Below, in pieces: positions 9,309 through 18,999 of a stretch of 64,000 bases of DNA. Under the pieces are notes generated by a model that did no database searches, was not told where the DNA came from, and saw nothing but the letters and a program-made list of their open reading frames with translations. This DNA is from Bacillota bacterium. Its GTDB lineage: Bacteria; Bacillota; Clostridia; Lachnospirales; Lachnospiraceae. The stretch lies in contig JAEZUR010000031.1 in assembly GCA_023420935.1 (NCBI GenBank), positions 1-64,000 on the forward strand, given 5' to 3'. The translations under genes were made by a program, and so were the position numbers. Within the stretch, counting starts at the first letter, position 1, and each line of letters begins with the position of its first letter.

Positions 9309-11921
9309 ATGGCAGCGTTTGAACGAATTAGTTCGGGTATAGAAAGTTTAGATAAAGTTCTAGATCATATAAGATTTGGCGATAACGTGGTGATGCAGGT
9401 TACCTGCTTAAATGACTTTAAAAGAATTGTCCAACCGTTTGTGGCACAAGCCATTGCAGAACAAAGAAATATTATCTATATACGATTTGCCAAGCATCAA
9501 CCATTATTAAAACCACAGAAGGGGCTTAAAATCTATGAATTAAGTGCCAAAGAGGGATTTGAAACCTTTACAGTACAAGTGCATGAGATTGTTACAAAGG
9601 AAGGACTAGATGCATTATATGTTTTCGACTGTCTATCCGATTTACAGGTTGCATGGTCTACTGATTTAATGATGGGAAATTTCTTTTGTGTAACTTGTCC
9701 TTATTTATTTGAACTTGATACAGTTGCCTATTTTCCAGTCCTTCGTGGTCACCATGACTTTGCAACCATAGCGCGTATTCAGGAAACAACACAAATATTT
9801 CTTGATATATATTCCGATGATATATTTACATTCTTACATCCGATTAAGGTCTGGAACCGCTATTTGCCAGATATGTTTCTGCCTTACCGATTAAATAGTC
9901 AAAATGAATTGGAAGCGCTTAATAATAGCGTGGATCTATCTGACTTTTATCGGCTGCTTTATCGAGAACAAAAGGAACACTCAGAACAGAATATAGATAG
10001 TTATGAACGGTTTTTTAAAGAAGCAAAAGATGCGTATTATCGAGATGAGATAACCCAATGGACATTAAATAAAATTAGTCGTAGTATGATGACACATAAT
10101 CATAAAATGGCTTCTTTGATCAAGGAAGAATTTAGCCCAGAAGATTTCTTTTATATAAAGGACAGAATGATAGGAACAGGTACAATAGGAGGAAAGGCCT
10201 GTGGTATGCTTTTGGCCAGAAAGATGATAGAGAATTATCTTCCGCAATATAATCAATACATAGAACCACAAGATTCCTTTTATGTTGCAACGGATGTTTT
10301 CTATTCCTTTATTGTGGATAATAATTTATGGAAATTAAGAATTTTGCAACATGGGGAAGAACATTATTTTGATAAAGCACAAGAATTAGCACAGGCATTA
10401 TTACAGGGGCAATTCTCGGAAAGCATTCGAGCTAGATTTCGAAGAATGCTCGATTATTTTGGGCAGATTCCAATTATCGTAAGGTCAAGTAGTTTTCTAG
10501 AGGATGGGTTTGGCAATGCATTTGCTGGAAAATATGAATCAGTATTCTGTGTGAATGCATGTAGTCCAGAAGAAAGATTAATACAATTTGAACAAGCAGT
10601 GAAAAGAGTCTATGCCAGTACTATGGATAAATCTGCCTTAGAATATAGGAAACAAAGGGGATTAGCCAAGTCGGATGAGCAAATGGCTATCTTAGTACAA
10701 AGAGTCAGTGGAACCAAGTTTGATAATTACTACATGCCGTGTTCAGCGGGTGTTGGTTTCTCTTATAGTGTGTATCGATGGAGCGATGAACTGAATGATG
10801 AAGCAGGACTTTTACGATTGGTAGCAGGTCTTGGCACCAAAGCAGTTGATAGAACATCAATTGATTACCCTAGATTGGTTAATCTAGATAAGCCAGAGAC
10901 TACAACATTAACGAACGCAGAAGAGAAACACCGTTTTTCCCAACGTAAAATGGATGTAATTAATCTAGAAACCAATGAAATAGAGGATATTCCGGTTATT
11001 CAATTACTTTCAAAGCTTCCCAATTGGTATGTTGAACTGATCAGCGAGCATGATTATGATACAGAAAGAATGTTTTTGGAACGTGGTCAGCATCGTCAGG
11101 TTTTATTTGTATCATGTCAGGAGATAGTAAAGAAAACAAAACTGATGAATATGATGAGAGATATACTAACAACCTTACAAGAACATTACGGTAATCCAGT
11201 GGATATTGAATATACCATTAACTTTCGACAAGATGGTGCATTTACGGTAAATCTATTACAATGCAGACCGTTATATGTATGGCAATCTGCAACCAGCCAA
11301 GAGATTCCATATATTTCAGAAGACAAAACATTATTTAAAGTCGATAAAACGTTTATGGGGAACAGCTCAATGATTAACATTCATGTTGTCATATGGATAG
11401 ACTCGAAAAAATATTATGAGTATCCATATAAACAAAAAAGTCTTCTTTGTGCAGTAATCGCCCAGATTAATCGATATTATGAAGGAACCAATAAAAACAT
11501 AATGCTTTTAAGCCCAGGGAGAATTGGAACTTCATCACCAGAACTAGGATTACCAGTTGCATTTTCTGATATCTCTAATATTAAACTCTTGTGTGAATAT
11601 GCTGATATGAACATAGGATTTGTACCAGAGCTATCTTATGGTAGCCATATGTTTCAAGATCTAGTTGAAGCAGAGATGTTCTATGTTGCTATTATGGATA
11701 CAGAACAAAGTGGAACGAGAGTTTACCAGAAGGACTTCTGGGAAAAGGAAGAATCAATTATGTGTAAAATACTCCCTCATCTAAGTGAGTACGATGACGT
11801 AATTAAGGTTTATGAAATTAATTCAGATAAGCCACTTAATCTGTATGCGGATTTCATGAATAAAACTGTTGTTTGTGGCGTAGAGTCCAATGAACAGGGA
11901 AATGAGAAAGGTATGTTATGA
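9309..11921 (+). CDS. PEP synthase/PPDK N-terminal-domain protein with a degenerate RecA-like head
   Basis: 870 aa. Residues ~1-120 begin like KaiC/RadA proteins (ISSGIESLDKVLDHIRFGD) but the Walker A loop is absent. Residues ~280-670 carry the PPDK/PEP-synthase nucleotide-binding domain: GTIGGKACG, IVRSSSFLEDGFGNAFAGK, ILVQRVSG, VAGLGTKAVDR. The swivelling phospho-His domain and the PEP/pyruvate TIM barrel of real PEP synthases are missing, so it cannot run the full reaction. ATG 9309 has AAAGGAGA at good spacing. The stop overlaps the start of the next gene (ATGA). Function unknown; perhaps an ATP-dependent phosphotransferase or regulator acting with the membrane GDPD. Confidence 0.75.
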   Translation: MAAFERISSGIESLDKVLDHIRFGDNVVMQVTCLNDFKRIVQPFVAQAIAEQRNIIYIRFAKHQPLLKPQKGLKIYELSAKEGFETFTVQVHEIVTKEGLDALYVFDCLSDLQVAWSTDLMMGNFFCVTCPYLFELDTVAYFPVLRGHHDFATIARIQETTQIFLDIYSDDIFTFLHPIKVWNRYLPDMFLPYRLNSQNELEALNNSVDLSDFYRLLYREQKEHSEQNIDSYERFFKEAKDAYYRDEITQWTLNKISRSMMTHNHKMASLIKEEFSPEDFFYIKDRMIGTGTIGGKACGMLLARKMIENYLPQYNQYIEPQDSFYVATDVFYSFIVDNNLWKLRILQHGEEHYFDKAQELAQALLQGQFSESIRARFRRMLDYFGQIPIIVRSSSFLEDGFGNAFAGKYESVFCVNACSPEERLIQFEQAVKRVYASTMDKSALEYRKQRGLAKSDEQMAILVQRVSGTKFDNYYMPCSAGVGFSYSVYRWSDELNDEAGLLRLVAGLGTKAVDRTSIDYPRLVNLDKPETTTLTNAEEKHRFSQRKMDVINLETNEIEDIPVIQLLSKLPNWYVELISEHDYDTERMFLERGQHRQVLFVSCQEIVKKTKLMNMMRDILTTLQEHYGNPVDIEYTINFRQDGAFTVNLLQCRPLYVWQSATSQEIPYISEDKTLFKVDKTFMGNSSMINIHVVIWIDSKKYYEYPYKQKSLLCAVIAQINRYYEGTNKNIMLLSPGRIGTSSPELGLPVAFSDISNIKLLCEYADMNIGFVPELSYGSHMFQDLVEAEMFYVAIMDTEQSGTRVYQKDFWEKEESIMCKILPHLSEYDDVIKVYEINSDKPLNLYADFMNKTVVCGVESNEQGNEKGML

Positions 11922-13714
11922 AAACATTGTTATTAGCTTGTAAATATAAACTACGAGAAAAGTGGATAGCTGTTTTTACGATTGAAATACTGTTCTTATT
12001 TTTTATATGTTATCTGGTGTTACCAATTTATCATTGGGTGATAGAAAAGGTGTTCTATCTCACAGGGTATATATATATTGTAGATAGTAAAGTGGCTCAA
12101 GTACTGAGAAATCCATGGATTATTGCAACGGTTATCCTGCTACTACTATTATCTGGGTTGCTATTTTTAATTGAGCAGATAACGGTATTAACTTTAACGG
12201 ATGCGAAGGAACAATTTCCAGTTAACGAATGGTTAAAATCGTTGAAAAGGATATTTTCACCTCCCGGTTTGTTGCTAATGTTCTTTTCGTTTTTCTCAAG
12301 CTTAGTGTTTCATCCTCTCTATCTTTTGTTACTGATACAAAATTTCAGAATAGTAGAAGTGTTAAAATCTGAGCTATTTGTTGGGAAAAGCGGAAACATT
12401 ATATTGATTGTTCTTCTGATATTCATTTTTCTAGCTGGTCTATTTTTGTTGTTTGTAGATTATGAATACTTTATTCGAAACAATACCATGAAAGAGGCGA
12501 TTTCAAAAAGTATTCATCGAATTAGAAGTAATTTAGTACCTTTTAGTTATAATATGATCATGTTTCATATGATTATAATTGTTATCGTTGCATTCTGTTA
12601 TCTTGCATTCATGTTTATAGCATTTATGGTACTGAAAGATTCAGACTATTATAGTCTTAGATATGCCCAATGGCTTACGATAATGGATGTTTTTAATCGA
12701 AGTATTTTATACTTTTATAGTGTTGGTGCTCTTACCATTAATCTTGTCATGGTAACTGCTATTTCATCTGAAAGGACTGGTTCTGCAGATCCTTTTGAGA
12801 TGAAGCACGACAAAAAAATATGGAAGTCAAAAAAGAAAGCGTGGTACGGATTTCTACTGTTAACCATATTTGTTATCTATGTTTTTACCCATAAGAATTT
12901 ATTTATGGGAGTTAGATTACAATTAGGTTATGAAACAGGATTAGAACGTCCGGAAGTGATAGCACATAGGGGTAACTCGTCAATCACTCCTGAAAATACT
13001 TTGATTTCCGTGCAATCAGCCATCGATGCACAAGCAGACCGCACAGAAATTGATGTTCAATTATCAAAAGATGGAGTATTAGTATTAATGCATGATAAAA
13101 CGTTAAGACGGACATGCAATCGAAAGGGAACAGTTGCTGATTATACCTATAAAGAGTTAAGGGAGATGGATGCAGGATCCTGGTTTTCGGATAATTACGC
13201 CAATGAGAAGATACCAAGTCTAGAACAAGTACTAGAACTGAGTAAAGATAATATAAATTTATTAATTGAATTAAAATCGATTACCGGTCGTGAGGAAGAA
13301 TATGCGAAGGCCATTGTCCAACTGGTAAACGATTTTGGTATGAAGCAACAGGTTATTATTGCATCCTTTCATTTAGAAGAGCTAGAGGAGATAAAAAAAC
13401 TGGATAGTGGAATTGTTACTTGCTTGATTTCTCGTGTGGCTTATGGACCTTTGGTTGAACATGAATCCATTGACACCATAAGTATTAATTCTAATTTTGC
13501 AGGAAGTAGAACTATTCAAATGTTTAATAATACAGGTTATTCACTTTTTGTCTGGACTGTGAATAGTAAGAGAGAGATTGAGAATATGAAAGATTTAAGG
13601 GTGAGTGGAATCATAACAGATTATCCAATTCGGACAAGAGAATTATTATATGAAGATTCGGTTCCTGATTTCATTGCTCAAGTAGTAGATAACATGTTTC
13701 GTATTTTTCGCTAA
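11918..13714 (+). CDS. Membrane-anchored glycerophosphodiester phosphodiesterase
   Basis: 598 aa. The N-terminal half (~1-325) holds several hydrophobic segments (the GDPD-associated membrane domain). The C-terminal ~250 residues are a GDPD TIM barrel with catalytic elements IAHRGNSS, PENT, EIDVQLSKDG and HDKTLRRTC, and the conserved VWTVN near the end. It hydrolyses glycerophosphodiesters or lipid/teichoic acid headgroups to glycerol 3-phosphate. The start overlaps the upstream gene by four bases, implying translational coupling. A weak hairpin follows at 13717-13765. Confidence 0.9.
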   Translation: MKTLLLACKYKLREKWIAVFTIEILFLFFICYLVLPIYHWVIEKVFYLTGYIYIVDSKVAQVLRNPWIIATVILLLLLSGLLFLIEQITVLTLTDAKEQFPVNEWLKSLKRIFSPPGLLLMFFSFFSSLVFHPLYLLLLIQNFRIVEVLKSELFVGKSGNIILIVLLIFIFLAGLFLLFVDYEYFIRNNTMKEAISKSIHRIRSNLVPFSYNMIMFHMIIIVIVAFCYLAFMFIAFMVLKDSDYYSLRYAQWLTIMDVFNRSILYFYSVGALTINLVMVTAISSERTGSADPFEMKHDKKIWKSKKKAWYGFLLLTIFVIYVFTHKNLFMGVRLQLGYETGLERPEVIAHRGNSSITPENTLISVQSAIDAQADRTEIDVQLSKDGVLVLMHDKTLRRTCNRKGTVADYTYKELREMDAGSWFSDNYANEKIPSLEQVLELSKDNINLLIELKSITGREEEYAKAIVQLVNDFGMKQQVIIASFHLEELEEIKKLDSGIVTCLISRVAYGPLVEHESIDTISINSNFAGSRTIQMFNNTGYSLFVWTVNSKREIENMKDLRVSGIITDYPIRTRELLYEDSVPDFIAQVVDNMFRIFR

Positions 13715-13716
13715 GT

Positions 13717-13765
13717 GTAGTAAATGGATATACTTCATTATGTTTACAGTGTATCCATAAACTAC
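13717..13765 (+). terminator. Hairpin, probable weak terminator
   Basis: Arms GTAGTAAATGGATATAC and GTGTATCCATAAACTAC pair with a small internal loop; the downstream T-tract is poor. It lies just after the GDPD gene. Confidence 0.45.
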
Positions 13766-13874
13766 CTATAATTATTGAGTTTTCTTCATAAAATCTTCAC
13801 AATTCATTTATAAAATAAATTTGTAACAATATTAATAAATTTGTAATATATTTATTTTGTTTTGGAGGTTACTA

Positions 13875-14495
13875 ATGATAAATGTAAGAAAACTTGTAAC
13901 ATATTGTGTTATAGCAATTTTAGCTATGACTATGCAAACGGCTGTATCTAAGGCAGACGAAGTGCCAATAGATACAACGAATACAGAAAATACAACAGCG
14001 AATACAAGCATTACTGATACTACAAAGGTGAATACAGATGTTACAGCTACAATAATTGGTAGTAAGACTGTTGTAGAAAAGTCAATTACAACGAAAACCA
14101 CAAAAATTGTAAAGAAAAAGATATCGAGAACGACAGCTTTGCGAAATAAAATAGTAAAATATGCACTTCGATTTGAGGGGAATCCATATGTTTGGGGTGG
14201 TACTAGCTTAACAAGAGGTACTGACTGTTCTGGATTTACGCAATCAATATTTCGCAATATGGGCTTTCGTATCCCAAGAACATCAAGAACACAAGCAACC
14301 GGAGGAAAAAGAATATCCTTAAGTAAAATTAAACCAGGAGATTTACTTTTCTATAGAAGAAACGGTAGAATCAATCACGTGGCAATTTTTATTGGTAATG
14401 GAAAAGTAATTAGTGCAAGTAGTGCTAGAACAGGAATACGAATAACAAAGTATAACTATAGACAGCCTTATAAAGCAGTTAGTTATATTAATTGA
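13875..14495 (+). CDS. Secreted NlpC/P60 cell-wall endopeptidase
   Basis: 206 aa. N-terminal signal peptide (KLVTYCVIAILAMTMQTAVSK), a Thr/Asn-rich low-complexity linker, then a C40 peptidase domain of ~115 residues with catalytic Cys in GTDCSGFTQ, His in INHVAIFIGNG, and a start motif YVWGG. It cleaves D-Glu-gamma-diaminopimelate or similar bonds in peptidoglycan. The start at 13875 is set by GGAGG seven bases upstream. A single-gene unit ended by the terminator at 14514. No SH3 or LysM binding domain is present, so it is a minimal enzyme. Confidence 0.9.
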   Translation: MINVRKLVTYCVIAILAMTMQTAVSKADEVPIDTTNTENTTANTSITDTTKVNTDVTATIIGSKTVVEKSITTKTTKIVKKKISRTTALRNKIVKYALRFEGNPYVWGGTSLTRGTDCSGFTQSIFRNMGFRIPRTSRTQATGGKRISLSKIKPGDLLFYRRNGRINHVAIFIGNGKVISASSARTGIRITKYNYRQPYKAVSYIN

Positions 14496-14513
14496 AGTTG
14501 AATGTAATAATAC

Positions 14514-14545
14514 AAAGCTCTCAATATAAAGTGAGGGCTTTTTCC
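14514..14545 (+). terminator. Hairpin terminator
   Basis: Stem AAGCTCTCA with TGAGGGCTT (one U-G pair) is followed by TTTTTCC. It closes the NlpC/P60 gene. Confidence 0.8.
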
Positions 14546-14686
14546 TTTTCATAGAGTTGACAGTATTTAACAGTGATGCTATGATAGACGGAAAATGAGT
14601 CATTGTTTTACAACTAGAAATACTAAAATTAATAGAATTGATACATAGTTGTAATAATGATTTAAAGAAAAATTAAAGAAAAATAT

Positions 14687-14715
14687 TAATAAAATCTGAC
14701 TATCTATGTTATAAT
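14687..14715 (+). promoter_or_regulatory. Candidate sigma-A promoter for the L,D-transpeptidase gene
   Basis: TTAATA (14687-14692), a 17-base spacer, and TATAAT (14710-14715) precede the start codon by about 43 bases. The -10 is perfect; the -35 is weak. Confidence 0.45.
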
Positions 14716-14757
14716 TAGTAAGCAACATATAAATATATTTAGAATAATGGGTGTATT

Positions 14758-16278
14758 ATGGCAAATAAAATGAATCAAAATAAAAAAAGAAAAGATAGTA
14801 AAAACAGCGGAAAGAGAGTTTTGCTTTTTGTAAATGTAGGACTTTTATCAACGTTATTATTTTTGTATCTATTTTTTGCATATTTTTATAGTAGCCATTT
14901 TTTTAAAAATACAGTGGTTAATGGTGTGGATGCCTCTAACATGACAGTGAAACATTTAGAGGATAAGATAAACCAGCAGGCAAAATCTTATAATTTAACT
15001 CTGGAAGGACGTAATGGTTTTACAGAACAGATTAAAGGTGAAGATATTAATTTGCATGCAGTATTTGATGGCAGTATTGAGGAATTATTGAATGAACAAA
15101 GCAGTTTTGGATGGCTTTTTTCCTTCATGAATCCAAGAGAATTAAAATTAAAAACTATGTTAGAATATGATGAGGATATCTTGAAAAAAACATTTCAAGA
15201 CTTAGATTGCTTTGATAAAGAAAACGTAATAGAACCAGTCAATGCACATGTGTCGGATTATGGTGACAATGGATATGAAATAGTACCTGAAGATAAGGGA
15301 ACTTTGGTGAAAGAGGATGTTCTATATAAAGCAATTAAGAGTGCAATTGTATCTCTTGAACCTACTCTTTTATTAGAAAAAGCTAAGTGCTATGAGGAAC
15401 CTAAGATAGTATCGGATTATCCTCAATTAGTGGAAGCAGTTGAGAAAATGAATAAGATTGCAAGTAGTAATATTATTTACGAATTTGGTGAAGAAAAAGA
15501 AGTCGTTGATGGCAACTTAATCAGTGACTGGCTTTCCGTTGATGATAATTTCAAAGTAAGTTTGGATACACAAGGAGTAAAAACTTTTGTAGATTACATA
15601 GGTAAGAATTATAATTCATTCGGTCGTGTTCGTACGTTTAAGACTTCCTACGGCGATGTGATAAAAGTCAGTGGTGGAGATTATGGGTGGTGGCTCAATA
15701 GAGGTAAAGAGGTGAAAGAACTTAAGAAGATGATTCTAAAAGGTAAACAGGAAGTTCGTAAGCCGGCATACTTTCAGACAGCCAGACAGTATGGTAGCGA
15801 TGATATTGGTGATACCTATGTGGAGATAAATCTTACAGCGCAGCACTTATTCTTCTACAATGATGGCAAACTTATCTTGGAATCAGACTTTGTTTCAGGA
15901 AATATATCAAAAAATTATGGTACACCAACTGGTACTTATCCAATACAGTATAAAGAGAATGATGCAACGTTAGTAGGGGAAGATTACAGTACTCCAGTGA
16001 AATACTGGATGCCGTTTAATGGTAATATTGGTTTACATGACGCTTCTTGGAGACATGATTTTGGAAAGGATATTTATTTAACAAGAGGTTCACATGGATG
16101 TATTAACATGCCGCCTGCAAAAGCGAAAAAAATATTCCAGCACATTAGTCGAGGTGTTGCTGTTGTGGTATATGAACTACCAGGGACTGAGAATTATGTA
16201 AAGGAAGAAGATAAATTTAAAGATAAAACAAAGGCAACAGAAGATAATGATGAGGAACAAGAAATTGTAGTAGACTAA
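14758..16278 (+). CDS. L,D-transpeptidase (YkuD) with peptidoglycan-binding region
   Basis: 506 aa. One membrane anchor near residues 20-43, an extracellular PG_binding_4-like region (NGVDASNMTVKHLE...), then a YkuD domain from ~355 with the catalytic signature SHGCINM and upstream GLHDASWRHD. It makes 3-3 crosslinks in peptidoglycan outside the cell membrane. The C-terminal tail is highly charged (TKATEDNDEEQE). The ribosome site before ATG 14758 is poor, and ATG 14770 is an alternative. It is followed after 20 bases by the Fic-like gene. Confidence 0.92.
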   Translation: MANKMNQNKKRKDSKNSGKRVLLFVNVGLLSTLLFLYLFFAYFYSSHFFKNTVVNGVDASNMTVKHLEDKINQQAKSYNLTLEGRNGFTEQIKGEDINLHAVFDGSIEELLNEQSSFGWLFSFMNPRELKLKTMLEYDEDILKKTFQDLDCFDKENVIEPVNAHVSDYGDNGYEIVPEDKGTLVKEDVLYKAIKSAIVSLEPTLLLEKAKCYEEPKIVSDYPQLVEAVEKMNKIASSNIIYEFGEEKEVVDGNLISDWLSVDDNFKVSLDTQGVKTFVDYIGKNYNSFGRVRTFKTSYGDVIKVSGGDYGWWLNRGKEVKELKKMILKGKQEVRKPAYFQTARQYGSDDIGDTYVEINLTAQHLFFYNDGKLILESDFVSGNISKNYGTPTGTYPIQYKENDATLVGEDYSTPVKYWMPFNGNIGLHDASWRHDFGKDIYLTRGSHGCINMPPAKAKKIFQHISRGVAVVVYELPGTENYVKEEDKFKDKTKATEDNDEEQEIVVD

Positions 16279-16298
16279 TATAATTTAGGAGAAGCACA

Positions 16299-16907
16299 AT
16301 GACCAAACAAGAATTATTTCAGGAAGCAGACAGAAACAAGGGCAAGTTTTTATATAATGGTTCAATGGAAAGTATCAAGCAGGTTAAATTCAGTCATGAA
16401 TTAGAACAACACGTAGCTGTATATGAATATATGTTAACTCAAGCAACTAAAGATGATCTTATCCTTTCAGAAGATATTATCAAACAAATGCATTATCTGT
16501 ATTATCAAAAGATTGATCCGAGCAAGGCGGGTCAATACCGAACGGAGTTAAGTACTACTTCGAATCATAGTCATGTACCTCCAAATCCAGAAGAACTATC
16601 ACATTTAATGGAACATTTTATTAGTCAGATGGAGAACTCCAAACGGTTTATGCATCCCATTGAGTTTGCTGCAATGTGCTTAAAACGTTTAGTTGATATA
16701 CAACCATTTACCACTGGAAATGACTTTGTGGCAAGACTATTTATGAATTTAATTTTGGTAAGAGAAGGTTATGCTATTACATTTATTCCACAAAATCGAG
16801 AAGAGGATTATCGGAATGCTATCTCCTCATCTCAAACAAAATTGTATCCAGATATAGATCCCCTCATTAAGTTAATTGCAGAATGTGTAGTTGAAAGTCA
16901 AATTTAA
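16299..16907 (+). CDS. Fic-fold protein with a destroyed catalytic motif
   Basis: 202 aa. It has the Fic core: GQYRTELSTTSN, PPNPEEL, and a final helix HPIEFAAMCLKRLVDIQPF. The active-site loop that is normally HPF-x-[DE]-GN-[GK]-R reads QPFTTGNDFVAR (residues 135-146). Catalytic His is Gln135, the metal Asp/Glu is Thr139, and the Gly/Arg of the phosphate loop are Asp142/Phe143; only the second Arg survives. AMPylation activity is therefore unlikely. RBS TAGGAGAAG is good. It is co-directional with the L,D-transpeptidase and ends at a terminator, so the two may be co-transcribed. Confidence 0.75.
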   Translation: MTKQELFQEADRNKGKFLYNGSMESIKQVKFSHELEQHVAVYEYMLTQATKDDLILSEDIIKQMHYLYYQKIDPSKAGQYRTELSTTSNHSHVPPNPEELSHLMEHFISQMENSKRFMHPIEFAAMCLKRLVDIQPFTTGNDFVARLFMNLILVREGYAITFIPQNREEDYRNAISSSQTKLYPDIDPLIKLIAECVVESQI

Positions 16908-16922
16908 TATATTAGGATAAGT

Positions 16923-16957
16923 GAGAGGCGAATGGGAGAATCATTCGCTTCTTTTTA
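16923..16957 (+). terminator. Hairpin terminator
   Basis: GAGAGGCGAATG pairs with CATTCGCTTCTT (11-12 pairs) and is followed by a T-run. It ends the transpeptidase/Fic unit. Confidence 0.8.
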
Positions 16958-17102
16958 ATGTCATTGGATAGTATATGTTCGCAAAATATCTAAATTGATT
17001 GAGGCCATGTTAGTATTCAGATTATTGGTTATAGTATGTATAGCAAGTTAAATAGGAATTTATTTTATGCTAAAGATATTAATGCAATGGAAGGATGGTA
17101 AT

Positions 17103-18878
17103 ATGAAGTTACAAACATGGTTATACAAACTTAAAGGTTTATCCAATGCCATTATACGATATTCTGTGACTACTGGGTTTTTAATTGCTATAGCTGTAAT
17201 AAATGCGATTTCCATTCAAAGGGTAGATACTTACCCCAAACTACTTATGTCGTGTATCGTAGGTGCTATGCTGTGTGCAACCATGCAGGCAGTGTGGGAG
17301 AGATTCTTTTCACGGTTTACCCAGTGGATTATCTTACTATTAAGCGGTGTAGTCCTAACTGTTTTCTATTATTTAATTATTCAAAATGCATCTGATTACA
17401 GTGCAGAACTATCACTACGAACTACAATTGCAATCATTGCTTTGTATATGATATATAGTCTAATTCCTACGATTAAGAGTAAAGTGAGTTTTAATGATAA
17501 CTTTATGATTATATTTAAAGCAATGTTTCAAACAATATTTTTTTCAGTAATTTTATTCGGTGGATGTAGTTTGGTGATTGCTGCCTTTCATCTCTTGATT
17601 CGCGATGTAAATCAAAATATCTATTTACACACAGGTAATATAATTTTTTCCCTATTTGGGCCAATCTATTTTCTGTCTAGGATACCTGTTTATCCAGTGA
17701 TAGAGGAGGGAGATACAGACAATGCCACAGAACAAGAAAAACAGGTAGTTAATGCAGCTACCTGCCCTAAGTTTTTGGAAGTATTAATCTCTTATATTAT
17801 AATACCGCTCACAACGATCTACACTGTTATTTTAGTGTTTTATATAATATTAAATATACGAGGTAAGTTTTGGACCAATAATCTCTTAGAACCATTAATC
17901 GTTTCCTATGCAATAGCGATTATACTCGTTTATCTCCTTGCTAGTAAAATGGAAAATAAATTGACTCAGTTTTATAGATTAGTCTTTCCTAAAGTACTGG
18001 TACCTATTGTTATATTTCAGATTTTATCTTCTTTTTTGCGAATTCAAGATGTGGGAATTACTCATGACCGGTATTATGTAATTTTATTTGGAGTTTATGC
18101 AGCAGCATCGGGTGTTATTATGAGTTTGCTATCAGTGAAGAGAAATGGATTGCTTGCAGCTGTTCTAATTGGATTTGCAATTGTATCTATTGTGCCTCCT
18201 ATTGATGCATTTACAATAAGTCGTTATAGTCAGGAGAATATGCTGAGACGGGTTTTAAGAAAGAATGAGATGCTAAAAAAAGATAAAATAATTGCAAATT
18301 CCAATATTTCAGATGATGACAAAAAGAAAATAGCAATAGCTGTGGAATATTTAGACAGAATGGGATATGCGGAAAAGATAAGTTGGTTGCCTGATGAGTT
18401 TAATGCTTATGAAGATTTTTATGATTTATTTGGGTTTTATCAGTATGACATTCCGAACAAAGATATAGTAAACATTTTTGTCAGCCGTAATCCTAATATG
18501 ATTTATGATATAGCAGGATATGATGTAATGGCAAGAACTTACGTCAATATGGAAGAAATTGATGATTCTATTATATCAGATATAGAAAAGGAAGGAAGCC
18601 GTTATCGCCTCTTAAAAGAAAAGTCGGGGACATTTTTTAAAATCATACTGGAAGATGTGAATAATAAAGAGGTAATCCATTTTGATACGAAAGAGATTTT
18701 TACAAAATACCGTAATTTCTCAATGGAAAAAACGCAATTGACCAAGGAAGATGCAAGTTTCTTGGTAGAAAATGAGGAGATAAAAATGATGATGGTGGTA
18801 CAAGAAGCCAATATGAATAGATCAGCAGACCAAGAGTTTTATAATGCGGAAGTATATATTTTTATTCAGTTTAAATGA
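17103..18878 (+). CDS. DUF4153 membrane protein
   Basis: 591 aa. About a dozen hydrophobic segments fill residues ~25-385; the remaining ~200 residues are soluble and charged, containing a repeated aromatic/Asp pattern (YEDFYDLFGFYQYD). This is the layout of the DUF4153 family of Firmicutes, whose function is unknown. GGAAGG before ATG 17103 favours this start over ATG 17067. It is a single gene with no enzymatic motif. Confidence 0.75.
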   Translation: MKLQTWLYKLKGLSNAIIRYSVTTGFLIAIAVINAISIQRVDTYPKLLMSCIVGAMLCATMQAVWERFFSRFTQWIILLLSGVVLTVFYYLIIQNASDYSAELSLRTTIAIIALYMIYSLIPTIKSKVSFNDNFMIIFKAMFQTIFFSVILFGGCSLVIAAFHLLIRDVNQNIYLHTGNIIFSLFGPIYFLSRIPVYPVIEEGDTDNATEQEKQVVNAATCPKFLEVLISYIIIPLTTIYTVILVFYIILNIRGKFWTNNLLEPLIVSYAIAIILVYLLASKMENKLTQFYRLVFPKVLVPIVIFQILSSFLRIQDVGITHDRYYVILFGVYAAASGVIMSLLSVKRNGLLAAVLIGFAIVSIVPPIDAFTISRYSQENMLRRVLRKNEMLKKDKIIANSNISDDDKKKIAIAVEYLDRMGYAEKISWLPDEFNAYEDFYDLFGFYQYDIPNKDIVNIFVSRNPNMIYDIAGYDVMARTYVNMEEIDDSIISDIEKEGSRYRLLKEKSGTFFKIILEDVNNKEVIHFDTKEIFTKYRNFSMEKTQLTKEDASFLVENEEIKMMMVVQEANMNRSADQEFYNAEVYIFIQFK

Positions 18879-18926
18879 TAAAATTGACATTTTATTAGGA
18901 TGGATTTATGATTATAAAAACCGATA

Positions 18927-18964
18927 AATGTCATACCATTATTGTCGGGAGTGATGGCATTTAG
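18927..18964. promoter_or_regulatory. Inverted repeat upstream of the AraC/GyrI gene
   Basis: AAATGTCAT and ATGGCATTT form a nine-pair stem (one U-G) separated by 18 bases, about 35 bases before the regulator's start. There is no T-tract, so an operator or weak terminator are both possible. Confidence 0.35.
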
Positions 18965-18999
18965 TTTAGTATACTTCTCTTTGAAGGGAGGAAATGGGT

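Noticed and set aside
13832..14257. Minus-strand 141-codon frame opposite the NlpC/P60 gene
   Set aside because: Val/Phe/Thr-rich antisense shadow of the Thr-rich linker, no start signal or family.
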